Origin: Crossiella equi
Lineage (GTDB): Bacteria > Actinomycetota > Actinomycetes > Mycobacteriales > Pseudonocardiaceae
Reading direction: 5' to 3'
Assembly (NCBI RefSeq): GCF_017876755.1
Contig: NZ_JAGIOO010000001.1
Span: forward strand, 3,891,786 to 3,955,785
DNA: 64,000 nt
The position numbers were made by a program, and so were the translations under genes. Positions 50,233-57,935 of this stretch are shown piece after piece (within the stretch, counting starts at the first letter, position 1; every line of letters starts with the position of its first letter). The notes beneath the pieces are model-generated. The model was not told the DNA's origin. It saw only the letters and a program-made list of their open reading frames with translations, and did not search any database.

Positions 50233-50395
50233 TAGGTCGTGTCCGCCGGGTCGTGTGCTCGAGCTTCGCGGTCCAGGTTGTTCCCGGCAAGGCGCCGGGG
50301 CGGCCTCATACTGGGCGTACGCGGCTGCCTCGGCAACGCGGCCGGGGACGACCTGGGCCCGAAGATCGGGTGCACGACCCGGTGGACACGACCTA
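50233..50395. repeat. Long hairpin element (stem of about 75 bp), MITE-like
   Basis: The sequence from TAGGTCGTGTCC (50233) folds back on GGACACGACCTA (ending 50395). Bases 50233-50268 pair with 50360-50395 with one mismatch and a few G-U pairs. Bases 50273-50288 pair with 50341-50356. Inner segments pair up to a TGGGC-type loop centred near 50314. Both ends carry TA, as expected for an IS630-type TA target duplication around a 159-base element. No protein frame is convincing inside. It may be a MITE, or a regulatory RNA structure between lpdA and the next gene. Confidence 0.6.
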
Positions 50396-50469
50396 ACCGT
50401 ACGCGTACCTGTTCCGGGTGGTTTCCGTGGCTGTGCGCACGGCGCGCCCACTTCCGGGCGCGGGGTCGC

Positions 50470-50475
50470 TAGGCT
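50470..50475 (+). promoter_or_regulatory. -10 box of a leaderless promoter
   Basis: TAGGCT ends 6 bases before GTG 50482 of the gamma-glutamylcyclotransferase-like gene. Confidence 0.45.
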
Positions 50476-50481
50476 GTCGTT

Positions 50482-50934
50482 GTGCCGCTCTATGCCGCTT
50501 ACGGGTCCAACATGGATCCGGAACAGATGAAACAGCGGGCTCCACACTCGCCGATGGCGGGCACGGGGTGGCTCGTCGGTTGGCGTATGACCTTCGGCGG
50601 GGAGGACCTCGGCTGGGAAGGCGCGCTGTCCACCATCGTCGAGGACCCGGGCGACCAGGTCTTCGTGGTGCTCTACGACGTGAACTCCCTGGACGAGGAC
50701 CGCCTCGACCGCTGGGAGGGCGCCGAGCTGGGCCTCTACAAGAAGATCCGCCTCCGGGTCCAGACCCTGGAAGGCTCGGTCCTGGCCTGGCTGTACGTCC
50801 TGGACGCCTACGAGGGCGGCCTGCCCTCGGCCCGCTACGTGGGTGTGGTGGCCGACGCCGCCGAGGCCGCGGGCGCCCCGGCCGACTACGTCAACGACCT
50901 CCGCACCCGCCCCTGCAACGGCATCGGGCCCTGA
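50482..50934 (+). CDS. Gamma-glutamylcyclotransferase-like (AIG2/GGCT fold) protein
   Basis: This 150-residue protein opens with YAAYGSNMDPEQM, the YGSN substrate-loop signature of the GGCT fold, and has a Glu in DRLDRWEGAELGLYKK that may serve as the catalytic acid. The family cleaves gamma-glutamyl amines to 5-oxoproline; the natural substrate here is unknown. A similar gene (Rv3304) follows lpdA in mycobacteria, so it is backbone. The GTG start is set by the -10 spacing. Confidence 0.85.
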   Translation: MPLYAAYGSNMDPEQMKQRAPHSPMAGTGWLVGWRMTFGGEDLGWEGALSTIVEDPGDQVFVVLYDVNSLDEDRLDRWEGAELGLYKKIRLRVQTLEGSVLAWLYVLDAYEGGLPSARYVGVVADAAEAAGAPADYVNDLRTRPCNGIGP

Positions 50935-51589
50935 CCCGGGCCTGCCCCTGACCGCGACGCGCGGACGCCGACACGCCGGTTGAGGGTGTGGTTTTGCGCG
51001 ATTTTTTGCGCGCGCGGCAGCAGGGCGAGTGACAACCGGACCAGCACGACCCATCCGGTCCGCAGGACGAGTCCGGGCGCCTCCCCGATGGGGGATGCTC
51101 GCGCGCAGCAGCGGCACGCTCGGACCCGTGGCCCGGTGACCGCCGCCCAGCCGGGCCAGCGATGGCACGGCTCCGCCGGACCTGGCGGACGCCACACCCC
51201 TCACCGCGAACCACCGGTCGCCGCGGCAGCGGCAACCCGGGCCAGTCCGCCCACCGCACACGGCGCCAGCAGCCCCGGACGGCAACAGCCCCGGCTCCTC
51301 CCGACCAGGTACCCCGCACGGCGTCGGCCGCCCGCGGCGGCGGCACACGCACCTGGCTCGGCGAGGCTTCGCCCACCGGCGAGCGACTGACCCGCCTGGC
51401 GCTGACCGCCCATGCCAGCACCACACCCACCTGGCCCAGCGGAGCGTCGCCCACCGGCGAGCGACAGACACGCCCGCCGCTGGTCCCGCTCGCGACGGCA
51501 GCAGCCTGGTTCCCCTGCCTGGCGCCGCGCAGCGGCTGCCTGTGGCGGGTGGCAGCGGCGCGGTCGCGGTGTCCGGGCCTGGGCCTGGT
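50935..51589. other. 655-bp region without a convincing gene, containing imperfect tandem repeats
   Basis: Open frames here are GC-driven and show no recognisable protein. Near the start, TTTTGCGCG occurs twice, 12 bases apart (50992 and 51004), an AT-rich patch in GC-rich DNA. A 47-base imperfect direct repeat (51350-51396 and 51428-51474, exact core TCGCCCACCGGCGAGCGAC) recurs with a 78-base period. It may be decayed coding DNA or an intergenic repeat. Confidence 0.55.
51350..51474. repeat. Two-copy 47-base direct repeat
   Basis: Copies at 51350-51396 and 51428-51474 begin CACCTGGC and share the exact 19-base core TCGCCCACCGGCGAGCGAC (51369-51387 and 51447-51465). Confidence 0.6.
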
Positions 51590-52111
51590 TCAGGCCACCG
51601 GGTCACCGCGGGCTCGCAGATGGGCGGAGATCTCGCGCCACAGGTCGTCTCGCAGTTCGGGGGGCACCGTGCGGAGGGCTTGCTCCACGCAGGCAATGGC
51701 GGCCTCGCCTGGGAGGGGGTGCAGGAGGTTGGCCAGGACGTGGGCCGGGGGGAGGACGCGCAGGCCGTCCAGCAGCAGGATGTCGTGCGGGGTGAAGGTG
51801 TCCTGGTGGATCACCAGGCCTGGTCTTGGCGGGCCTGGCCACGGGGTCGGGACGGCCACGTGGATGTCGTCGGTGCCCGGGGTCCAACCGTAGGCCTGGC
51901 CTGCCGTCAGGCCGGTAAGGGCTGAGGTCGGACCCATGAGGAGCAGGGCGCCGGTGGCCCGGGTGCGGTGGTCGGACAGGCGTGCCGGTGGGACCAACAG
52001 GTCTTGCCACAGCGGGGTGAGGTGGCCGTGGTGGAGGGCCGCGCGCAGGCCTCGTGCGCCCAGGGCTTTGAGGGCCTGGGGGTGGGTGCAGGGGATGGGG
52101 AGCGGGTGCAT
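51590..52111 (-). CDS. AbiEi-like protein lacking the usual HTH and nuclease ends
   Basis: This 173-residue protein resembles the middle of actinobacterial AbiEi-antitoxin/DUF559 proteins: GALLLMGPTSALTGLTAGQA, then DIHVAVPTPWPGPPRPGLVI, GLRVLPPAHVLANLLH and AIACVEQALRTV. It starts at ATG 52111 (MHPLPIPCTHPQ). The typical N-terminal winged helix is short or missing, and there is no C-terminal DUF559 nuclease or linked AbiEii toxin. It could be a regulator remnant. GC-rich noncoding DNA follows it. Confidence 0.55.
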   Translation of the reverse strand: MHPLPIPCTHPQALKALGARGLRAALHHGHLTPLWQDLLVPPARLSDHRTRATGALLLMGPTSALTGLTAGQAYGWTPGTDDIHVAVPTPWPGPPRPGLVIHQDTFTPHDILLLDGLRVLPPAHVLANLLHPLPGEAAIACVEQALRTVPPELRDDLWREISAHLRARGDPVA

Positions 52112-52203
52112 GGGAACACGATCGGCGCTGGCCCCTCGGGGGAGCCAGCGCCGATTGTGGGCTGTGGAGAAGTGGTCGGCCTGTGGAGGGCCGGGTTGAC
52201 AGG

Positions 52204-53490
52204 TCAGGCCTGGAGGGAGTCCAAGGCCGTCTGGGTCAGGATGCGGATGCCGACCGGGAGGGCGCGTTCGTCCAGGTCGAAGGTCGGCTGGTGCAGGTCC
52301 TTCTGCGGGCCCTGGCCGCTCCAGACGCCCAGGCGGCCGAAGCTGCCCGGCACGTGTTCCAGGTACCAGGCGAAGTCCTCGCCGCCGCTGGACTGCTCGG
52401 TGCCGGTGATCGCGTCCTCGCCCAGCGCGGCCTGGGTGGCCGTGCGCAGCAGGCGCGTGCTCTCCCGGTCGTTGACCACCGGCGGCACGCCGCGGCGGTG
52501 CAGTAGGTCGAAGCCCACGCCCAGCGGGTGCAGCAGCGCGCCGACCAGTTCCCGGGTCAGCGGTTCGAGCTCGGCCCAGGTGTCGCGGTCGCCGGTGCGC
52601 AGCGTGCCGCGCAGCAGGCCGTCCTGCGGGATCGCGTTGGCCGCGTCGCCCGCGTGCACCGCGCCCCACACCAGCACGGTTCCGGAGCGCGGGTCGACGC
52701 GGCGGGTGAGCAGCGTGGGCAGGCCGGTGATCAGCGTGCCCAGCGCGTGCACCAGGTCGGCGGTCAGGTGCGGCCGCGAGGTGTGCCCGCCCGGGCTGGT
52801 CAGGCGGATCTCCAGCAGGTCGCTGGCCGAGGTGATCGCGCCGATGCGCGTGCCCAGCTTGCCGACCTGCAGGCGCGGCGCGCAGTGCAGGCCGAAGATG
52901 CGCTCCACGCCGTCGAGGCCACCGGCGGCCAGCACGTCCAGCGCACCGCCCGGCATGACCTCCTCGGCGGGCTGGAAGATCAGCCGCACCCGGCCCGGCA
53001 GCGACGGTGCCTGGGCCAGCGCGAGCGCGGCGCCCAGCAGCACGGTGGTGTGCGCGTCGTGCCCGCAGGCGTGCGAGACGCCGTCCACAGTGGACGCGAA
53101 TGGCAGCCCGGTGTCCTCGGTGAGCGGCAGCGCGTCGATGTCGGCCCGCAGCGCCACGCAGCGGGGACCGCTGCCGACCTCGCACAGCAGACCGGTGCCG
53201 CCGGGCAGCACCCGCGGCGACAGACCCGCGTTGACCAGCGTCCGGTACAGGAACTGGGTGGTCTTGTGCTCGTTGCGGGAGAGCTCGGGGTTCGCGTGGA
53301 TGTGCCGCCGCCAGGCGATCACCTGGCTGAGGTTCTTGCTCATCCAGGTGTCCAACCAGGACGGTCCACGCCCGGCACCGAGGTCCTCCACAGTGGACAT
53401 GGTGGCGGTGGAACCGGGTGTCAGCACCTCGATCGGCCCCCGGGACTCGGGACCGAAGGGCGATCCGGGTCGGGAATCCAAGACAGTCAC
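52204..53490 (-). CDS. M20 family amidohydrolase/peptidase (AmiA-like)
   Basis: This 428-residue metal-dependent hydrolase shows M20D motifs: RRHIHANPELSRNEHKT, LRADIDALPLTEDTGLPF, HACGHDAHTTVLLG (metal ligands), QPAEEVMPGG and GGEDFAWYL. Relatives remove acyl or amino-acid groups from amides such as N-acyl amino acids. The GTG at 53490 overlaps the stop of the upstream M20 gene (GTGA). The order of two M20 genes before deoD and pmmB matches mycobacterial amiB1-amiA1. The first 45 residues are an extension without clear homology. The substrate is unknown. Confidence 0.88.
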   Translation of the reverse strand: MTVLDSRPGSPFGPESRGPIEVLTPGSTATMSTVEDLGAGRGPSWLDTWMSKNLSQVIAWRRHIHANPELSRNEHKTTQFLYRTLVNAGLSPRVLPGGTGLLCEVGSGPRCVALRADIDALPLTEDTGLPFASTVDGVSHACGHDAHTTVLLGAALALAQAPSLPGRVRLIFQPAEEVMPGGALDVLAAGGLDGVERIFGLHCAPRLQVGKLGTRIGAITSASDLLEIRLTSPGGHTSRPHLTADLVHALGTLITGLPTLLTRRVDPRSGTVLVWGAVHAGDAANAIPQDGLLRGTLRTGDRDTWAELEPLTRELVGALLHPLGVGFDLLHRRGVPPVVNDRESTRLLRTATQAALGEDAITGTEQSSGGEDFAWYLEHVPGSFGRLGVWSGQGPQKDLHQPTFDLDERALPVGIRILTQTALDSLQA

Positions 53491-54713
53491 GCCTCAAAAC
53501 CTCCTGCCGTGGCGGGCACGGCAACGCGGCTGTTCACACGATTCGCGGTGTCCGCGAGCAGCCGGGCTCGCTGGGCATCATCCGAGGCGGCGGCCACGGC
53601 GGTCCAGGCCAGCGCGAGCGCGCCGTCCAGCACCGCCTTGTCCGCGGAGTTCGAGGCACAGGCGGCCGCGAACTCCGGCTGGTGGTTCACCGAGTCTCCG
53701 CAGTCGATGGCAATCGTGGGGTGGATGGCGGGCAACGCGTGGGTGATGTTGCCCATGTCCGTGCTGCCGGTCTGCCGCTGGGCTTCCTCGGCGGGGCTCA
53801 ACGGCTCCCTGCCCAGCTCGACGACGGCGGCGCGGTACGCCAGGGCCAGCCACGGATCCGGGGCCAGCTCGGCGTAGATCGGGGACACCTGGGTGACCTC
53901 GTGCGTGCAGCCGGTGGCCACGGCCCCGGCCTCGAAGCACGCGCGGATGCGCTCCTCCAGGTGAGCGAGCGAGTCGACGTGTTCGGCTCGCAGGTAGAAC
54001 AGCCCGGCGGTGTGCGCGGGCACGATGTTGGGCGCGGCGCCGCCGTGCGTGACGATGCCGTGCACCATCTGGTCGCCGAGCAGGTGCTGGCGCAGCAGGC
54101 CGATGGAGACCTGCGCGACGGTCAGCGCGTCCGCGGCGTTCACGCCCAGGTGCGGCGCGGCGGCCGCGTGCGAGGTGCGCCCCGTGTAGGCGACCTCCAG
54201 ATCGGTGATGGCCAGTGACGAGCAGGCACAGGTCTCGTGCGGCGCGGGGTGCACCATCATCGCCATCGACACGTCGTCGAAGGCCCCGCGCTCAAGCATG
54301 AGCACCTTGCCGCCGCCCGCCTCCTCGGCCGGGGTGCCGAACAGCTTCACGGTGAGCCCGAGCCGGTCGGCCACCGGGCGCAGCGCGAGCGCGGCGCCCA
54401 CGGAGGAGGCGGCGATGACGTTGTGCCCGCAGGCGTGCCCGACCTCGGGCAAGGCGTCGTACTCGGCGCACAGGCCGACGACCAGGTCACCGGAGCCGTA
54501 GGTGGCCGTGAGAGCGGTCTCAAGCCCCGACGTGCCGCGCTCGACCTCGAAGCCCTCCCGTGCCATCAGGTCGGCGACCTTGTCGGCGCTGCGGAACTCC
54601 TGGAAAGCGAGCTCCGGCTCGGCGTGGATGCTGCGGGAGAGCCCGACCAGCGCGTCCGAGTACCGCTCGACAGTGGAGCGGCACTGGTACTTGGTGTCGG
54701 TACTCATTTGCAT
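53487..54713 (-). CDS. M20 family amidohydrolase/peptidase (AmiB-like)
   Basis: This 408-residue protein has M20 motifs: SRSIHAEPELAFQEFRS, LCAEYDALPEVGHACGHN with metal ligands, GTPAEEAGGGK and VNHQPEFAA near the C-terminal metal His. It looks like the aminobenzoyl-glutamate/amidohydrolase subgroup. Start ATG 54713 (MQMSTDTK) or the ATG two codons later is possible; GGATGGG precedes both. It is cotranscribed with and coupled to the second M20 gene. Two enzymes in tandem may form a hetero-oligomer or act on related amides. Confidence 0.88.
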   Translation of the reverse strand: MQMSTDTKYQCRSTVERYSDALVGLSRSIHAEPELAFQEFRSADKVADLMAREGFEVERGTSGLETALTATYGSGDLVVGLCAEYDALPEVGHACGHNVIAASSVGAALALRPVADRLGLTVKLFGTPAEEAGGGKVLMLERGAFDDVSMAMMVHPAPHETCACSSLAITDLEVAYTGRTSHAAAAPHLGVNAADALTVAQVSIGLLRQHLLGDQMVHGIVTHGGAAPNIVPAHTAGLFYLRAEHVDSLAHLEERIRACFEAGAVATGCTHEVTQVSPIYAELAPDPWLALAYRAAVVELGREPLSPAEEAQRQTGSTDMGNITHALPAIHPTIAIDCGDSVNHQPEFAAACASNSADKAVLDGALALAWTAVAAASDDAQRARLLADTANRVNSRVAVPATAGGFEA

Positions 54714-54878
54714 CCCATCCTGCACTACCCGTTCCGGCCGCGATCCAAAGATCACCAACGAGCCGCCTGGCGGTTGGTTCGCTGCGCCGAGCGGAGCGGG
54801 ACCCTTCGGTCCGGCGGTACGCGGCACCACTCCATCGGAGCGCGGACGGCTCACCACGTCAATGTGGTCGCAGGTGTT

Positions 54879-54890
54879 CCTATCCGGATA
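54879..54890. promoter_or_regulatory. 12-bp palindrome upstream of the M20 operon
   Basis: CTATCCGGATAG is a perfect palindrome in the 224-base gap between the M20 operon and the small membrane-protein gene; it is a candidate operator about 165 bases from the M20 start. Confidence 0.35.
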
Positions 54891-54937
54891 GAGATTCTTC
54901 CGGTGAACGAAAGTAGCAGGTCAGAACGTACCGCGGG

Positions 54938-55240
54938 TCAGCTGCTGCCCCACTTCTTGCGGTACTTCCGCCCGAAGAAGACGATGGCGAACAAGATCAC
55001 CGCGATGACCGCGATGGTCACCCGGTTCTCCGCGTCGGCCTGCTGCTCCGGGGTGAGCGGTGCGGGCGTGCTGGTCGGCGCGGAGCCGGACGGGCCGGAG
55101 GTGGCCGAGGGCGGCGGCTGCCGCTGGGCGAGCACCGAAACCAGGGCAGTGGTCTGCTCGGCCGCGGCCGGGAGCGGCGCGCCGAGCACCAGCAGCCCTC
55201 CCACCAGGGCGGCCGCCACCGCGTTGGCCCGACCTCGCAT
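54938..55240 (-). CDS. Small exported membrane protein
   Basis: This 100-residue protein has a signal peptide (MRGRANAVAAALVGGLLVLG, cleavage near AAAEQ), a Ser/Pro linker, and a C-terminal membrane helix (VTIAVIAVILFAIVFFG) followed by RKYRKKW. It has no known domain. ATG 55240 follows GGAGG by four bases. The palindrome GACGTGCACGTC lies 20 bases upstream of the start and may be its operator. Confidence 0.7.
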   Translation of the reverse strand: MRGRANAVAAALVGGLLVLGAPLPAAAEQTTALVSVLAQRQPPPSATSGPSGSAPTSTPAPLTPEQQADAENRVTIAVIAVILFAIVFFGRKYRKKWGSS

Positions 55241-55259
55241 TGCGCCTCCATCTCCCGGG

Positions 55260-55271
55260 GACGTGCACGTC
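55260..55271. promoter_or_regulatory. 12-bp palindrome before the small membrane-protein gene
   Basis: GACGTGCACGTC is perfectly symmetric and sits 20 bases upstream of ATG 55240. Confidence 0.4.
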
Positions 55272-55284
55272 TCCTAGAAGCATG

Positions 55285-55303
55285 CACCGTCCCCCTGACG
55301 GTG
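55285..55303 (-). terminator. Short hairpin after xylA
   Basis: CACCGTC (55285-55291) pairs with GACGGTG (55297-55303) around CCCCT, 39 bases past the xylA stop; a weak terminator candidate. Confidence 0.4.
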
Positions 55304-55341
55304 GTCACCCCACCCAGGGATCTTGGTGGCGGATCGTGAGG

Positions 55342-56499
55342 TCAGCGCGTGCCGAACAGGTGCTCCAGGCCGAGCTGGTCCAGCCGCTCGTAGCCCATGC
55401 CGCGCGCGGCGGCCTCCTCGACGTCGAAGTCCTCGGCCCGCAGGTCGGACAGGCTCTCCCCGGGCAGCAGCGTGGGCGTGGCCAGCGCGCCCACCCGTGC
55501 GGCCCGCTTGGCCTCGGTGACCTCCGGGTCGGCGTGGAAGGCCCGCGCCCGCTCGGCGAAGATCAGGTAGTTGCGCATGCAGGCCGCCGCGGCCGCCCAC
55601 ACGCCCTCCTCGTCCTCGGTGCGCGCGGGCTTGAAGTCGAAGTGCCGGGGCCCGTCGTACCCGGCGCGTTCCAGCAGGTCGACGAGGTGGAAGGCAGCCT
55701 TGACGTCGCCGTTGCCGAACCGGAGGTCCTGGTCGTAGCGCGGCCCGGTCTGCCCGTTGAGGTCGATGTGGAACAGCTTCCCCGCCCACAGCGCCTGCGC
55801 GATGCCGTGCGGCACGGACAGCCCGGCCATCTGCTCGTGCCCGACCTCGGGGTTCACGCCGACCAGCTCGGGGTGGGCCAGCCGCTCGATGAAGGCCAGC
55901 GCGTGCCCGATGGTGGGCAGCAGGATGTCCCCGCGCGGCTCGTTGGGCTTGGGCTCGAGCGCGAACCGGATGTCGTAGCCCTGTTCGCGCACGTAGGCGC
56001 ACAGCAGGTCGACAGCCTCGGCGTAGCGGTCCAGCGCCACCCGGGCGTCCTTGGCCACCGGGGTCTCCGCGCCTTCCCGGCCGCCCCAGAGCACGTAGGT
56101 GTGCGCGCCCAGCTCGGCGGCCAGGTCGAGGTTGCGCAGTGTCTTGCGCAGGGCGAAGCGGCGCACGTCGCGGTCGTTGGCGGTGAACGCGCCGTCCTTG
56201 AACACCGGGTGGCTGAACAGGTTGGTGGTCATCATCGGCACCACCAGCCCGGTGTCGGCCAGGGCCTTGCGGAACCGGTCGAGCAGCAGGCCGCGCACGG
56301 TGTCGTCGGCGCCGAAGGGGATGAGGTCGTTGTCGTGCAGCGTGACGCCCCAGGCGCCCAGCTCGGCCAGGCGGCCCAGCGCGTGCTCGGGCTCCAGGGC
56401 GGGCCGGGTGGGCTCGCCGAACGGGTCGTTGCCCCGCCAGCCGACGGTCCACAGTCCGAAGCTGAACTTGTGCTCGGGTCGGGGCTGGTACGCGGTCAC
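55342..56499 (-). CDS. xylA: Xylose isomerase
   Basis: This 385-residue enzyme converts D-xylose to D-xylulose. Active-site segments are visible: [13 protein letters not shown] (catalytic His), [26 protein letters not shown] and [19 protein letters not shown] with metal ligands. The length matches the short actinobacterial class. The GTG at 56499 overlaps the stop of the upstream xylR gene (GTGA), so regulator and enzyme are coupled. XylB, encoded upstream, phosphorylates the product. Confidence 0.95.
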   Translation of the reverse strand: MTAYQPRPEHKFSFGLWTVGWRGNDPFGEPTRPALEPEHALGRLAELGAWGVTLHDNDLIPFGADDTVRGLLLDRFRKALADTGLVVPMMTTNLFSHPVFKDGAFTANDRDVRRFALRKTLRNLDLAAELGAHTYVLWGGREGAETPVAKDARVALDRYAEAVDLLCAYVREQGYDIRFALEPKPNEPRGDILLPTIGHALAFIERLAHPELVGVNPEVGHEQMAGLSVPHGIAQALWAGKLFHIDLNGQTGPRYDQDLRFGNGDVKAAFHLVDLLERAGYDGPRHFDFKPARTEDEEGVWAAAAACMRNYLIFAERARAFHADPEVTEAKRAARVGALATPTLLPGESLSDLRAEDFDVEEAAARGMGYERLDQLGLEHLFGTR

Positions 56500-57800
56500 G
56501 ACATCCTCCGGCTCTCCGCTGCGGGCTGCGCTGGCACCAGGTGGTCCCAGCCGGGCCCCGGTGCGGGCACCGGGGCGAGTGTGGGGTCGGTGAGCACGTG
56601 GTCCATGGCCGCGTACGCCCCGCCCCGGACGGCCGCGGTGAACCCGAGGTCCGAGGGCAGCAGGCGGCAGCCACTGGGCGAGTCGGCGTGCGAGGCGACC
56701 ACCCGGGCGGCGAGCTCGCGCTCGGCCGGGCCGACCAGCCAGTCGGCGAGCACCGCGAAGTAGCCGCCGAGCACCACCGCGGCCGGGTTGAGGATGTTGA
56801 CCAGGATGGACGCGCCGACGCCGAGCGCGCCGCCGATGCGGGCCAGCGCGGCCAGCGTGCGCTCGTCCCCGGACCGGGCCCGCGCGGCGATGGTGGCCAG
56901 GCGCTTCTCCAGGTCCAGCGAGGGGTCGCGCACCGGGTCGCCCTCCTCGGCCACCTCGCGCAGCAGCGCGGCGAGGCCGACCTGGGTCTCCCAGCAGCCG
57001 GTGCGCCCGCAGCCGCAGGGCGTGCCGGAGGGGTCCAGCGGCATGTGGCCGACCTCGCCGGTGAACCCGGTGGCACCGCGCAGCAGCCTGCCGTCGGCGA
57101 TCACACCGCCGCCGACGCCGACCTCGCCGGTCAGGTACAGCAGGTCGGTGGCGCCCGCGGCCACGCCGGTGACGTGCTCGGCGACCGCGGACAGGTTGGC
57201 GTCGTTGTCGACCGCGACCCGCCCGGTCGGCAGGTTCAGCCGCGAGCCGAGCGACTCGGCCAAGGCCACGTCCCGCCAGCGCAGGTTGGGCGCCAGGCGG
57301 ACCACGCCGCCGTCCACGTCGACCAGGCCGGGCACCGCGGCGGTCACCCCGGCGACCCAGCCGCCCATGGCCTCGACCGTGCGCCGCGCCTCGGCGGCCA
57401 GCCCGGCCAGCAACTCGACCGCGCCGGTGGGGCCGAGACCGGCCACGTCGGTGGGCACCCGGCGGTGCAGCACCAGGTCGCCGGACAGGTCCAGCACCGC
57501 GACCGCGGCGTAGTCGACGTTGGCCTCCAGGCCGATGCCGCACACCGTGCGCGGGCGCAGCTCGACCAGCTGGCCGGGCCGTCCGATCGCGCCGCCGACC
57601 ACCGCGCCCAGGCGGACCAGGCGGCGCTGTTCCAGCTCGGCGACCAGGCTGGACATGGTGGCCTTGTTGAGGCCGGTCATCCGCGCGAGCCGGGCACGGG
57701 ACTGCGGCCCGTCGGCGCGCAGGGTCCGCAGCACCAGGGCGAGGTTGGCCTTGCGCAACCCGGTGTGGTCGGCGGGACGGTCCGGACCCTGCACCTGCAC
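56496..57800 (-). CDS. xylR: ROK family xylose repressor
   Basis: This 434-residue protein has an N-terminal winged helix-turn-helix ([20 protein letters not shown]) and a ROK domain with the zinc motif [20 protein letters not shown]. Its place between xylB and xylA and a GTTTG-N9-CAAAC palindrome at its start mark it as the xylose-responsive repressor. Start GTG 57800; GTG 57794 is an alternative. It probably represses its own operon and perhaps xylB until xylose binds. Confidence 0.9.
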   Translation of the reverse strand: MQVQGPDRPADHTGLRKANLALVLRTLRADGPQSRARLARMTGLNKATMSSLVAELEQRRLVRLGAVVGGAIGRPGQLVELRPRTVCGIGLEANVDYAAVAVLDLSGDLVLHRRVPTDVAGLGPTGAVELLAGLAAEARRTVEAMGGWVAGVTAAVPGLVDVDGGVVRLAPNLRWRDVALAESLGSRLNLPTGRVAVDNDANLSAVAEHVTGVAAGATDLLYLTGEVGVGGGVIADGRLLRGATGFTGEVGHMPLDPSGTPCGCGRTGCWETQVGLAALLREVAEEGDPVRDPSLDLEKRLATIAARARSGDERTLAALARIGGALGVGASILVNILNPAAVVLGGYFAVLADWLVGPAERELAARVVASHADSPSGCRLLPSDLGFTAAVRGGAYAAMDHVLTDPTLAPVPAPGPGWDHLVPAQPAAESRRMS

Positions 57801-57808
57801 CTCACATC

Positions 57809-57827
57809 GTTTGTTGTCCAGCCAAAC
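57809..57827. promoter_or_regulatory. xyl operator
   Basis: GTTTG (57809-57813), 9 bases, then CAAAC (57823-57827), extended by TTAG on the outer right side in minus orientation. This matches the known GTTTG...CAAAC symmetry of Gram-positive XylR sites. It lies just upstream of the xylR start. Confidence 0.6.
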
Positions 57828-57871
57828 TAAGAGTCGAACGGGCTCAGGTCAACCTGACCCCGCCCTCAGTG

Positions 57872-57912
57872 ACTACTCGGCTGAACGGCTGTCCGGGAAC
57901 CCGCCGAGTAGT
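57872..57912 (-). terminator. Inverted repeat after xylB
   Basis: ACTACTCGGC (57872-57881) and GCCGAGTAGT (57903-57912) are perfectly complementary with a 21-base spacer, in the 135-base gap between xylB and xylR. It may be a terminator or a second control site. Confidence 0.45.
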
Positions 57913-57935
57913 GGATCACCCATTCGGCTCATCGG

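Noticed and set aside
50182..51696. A long minus-strand frame across the lpdA upstream region and the gene-free stretch
   Set aside because: It runs through the long hairpin and the 47-base repeats, is Trp/Arg/Pro-rich, and resembles no protein.
54740..54830. A riboswitch or structured RNA leader before the M20 operon
   Set aside because: Small hairpins occur (GGACC/GGTCC and an ACCAAC/GTTGGT stem), but no known class is matched and the spacing is not distinctive.
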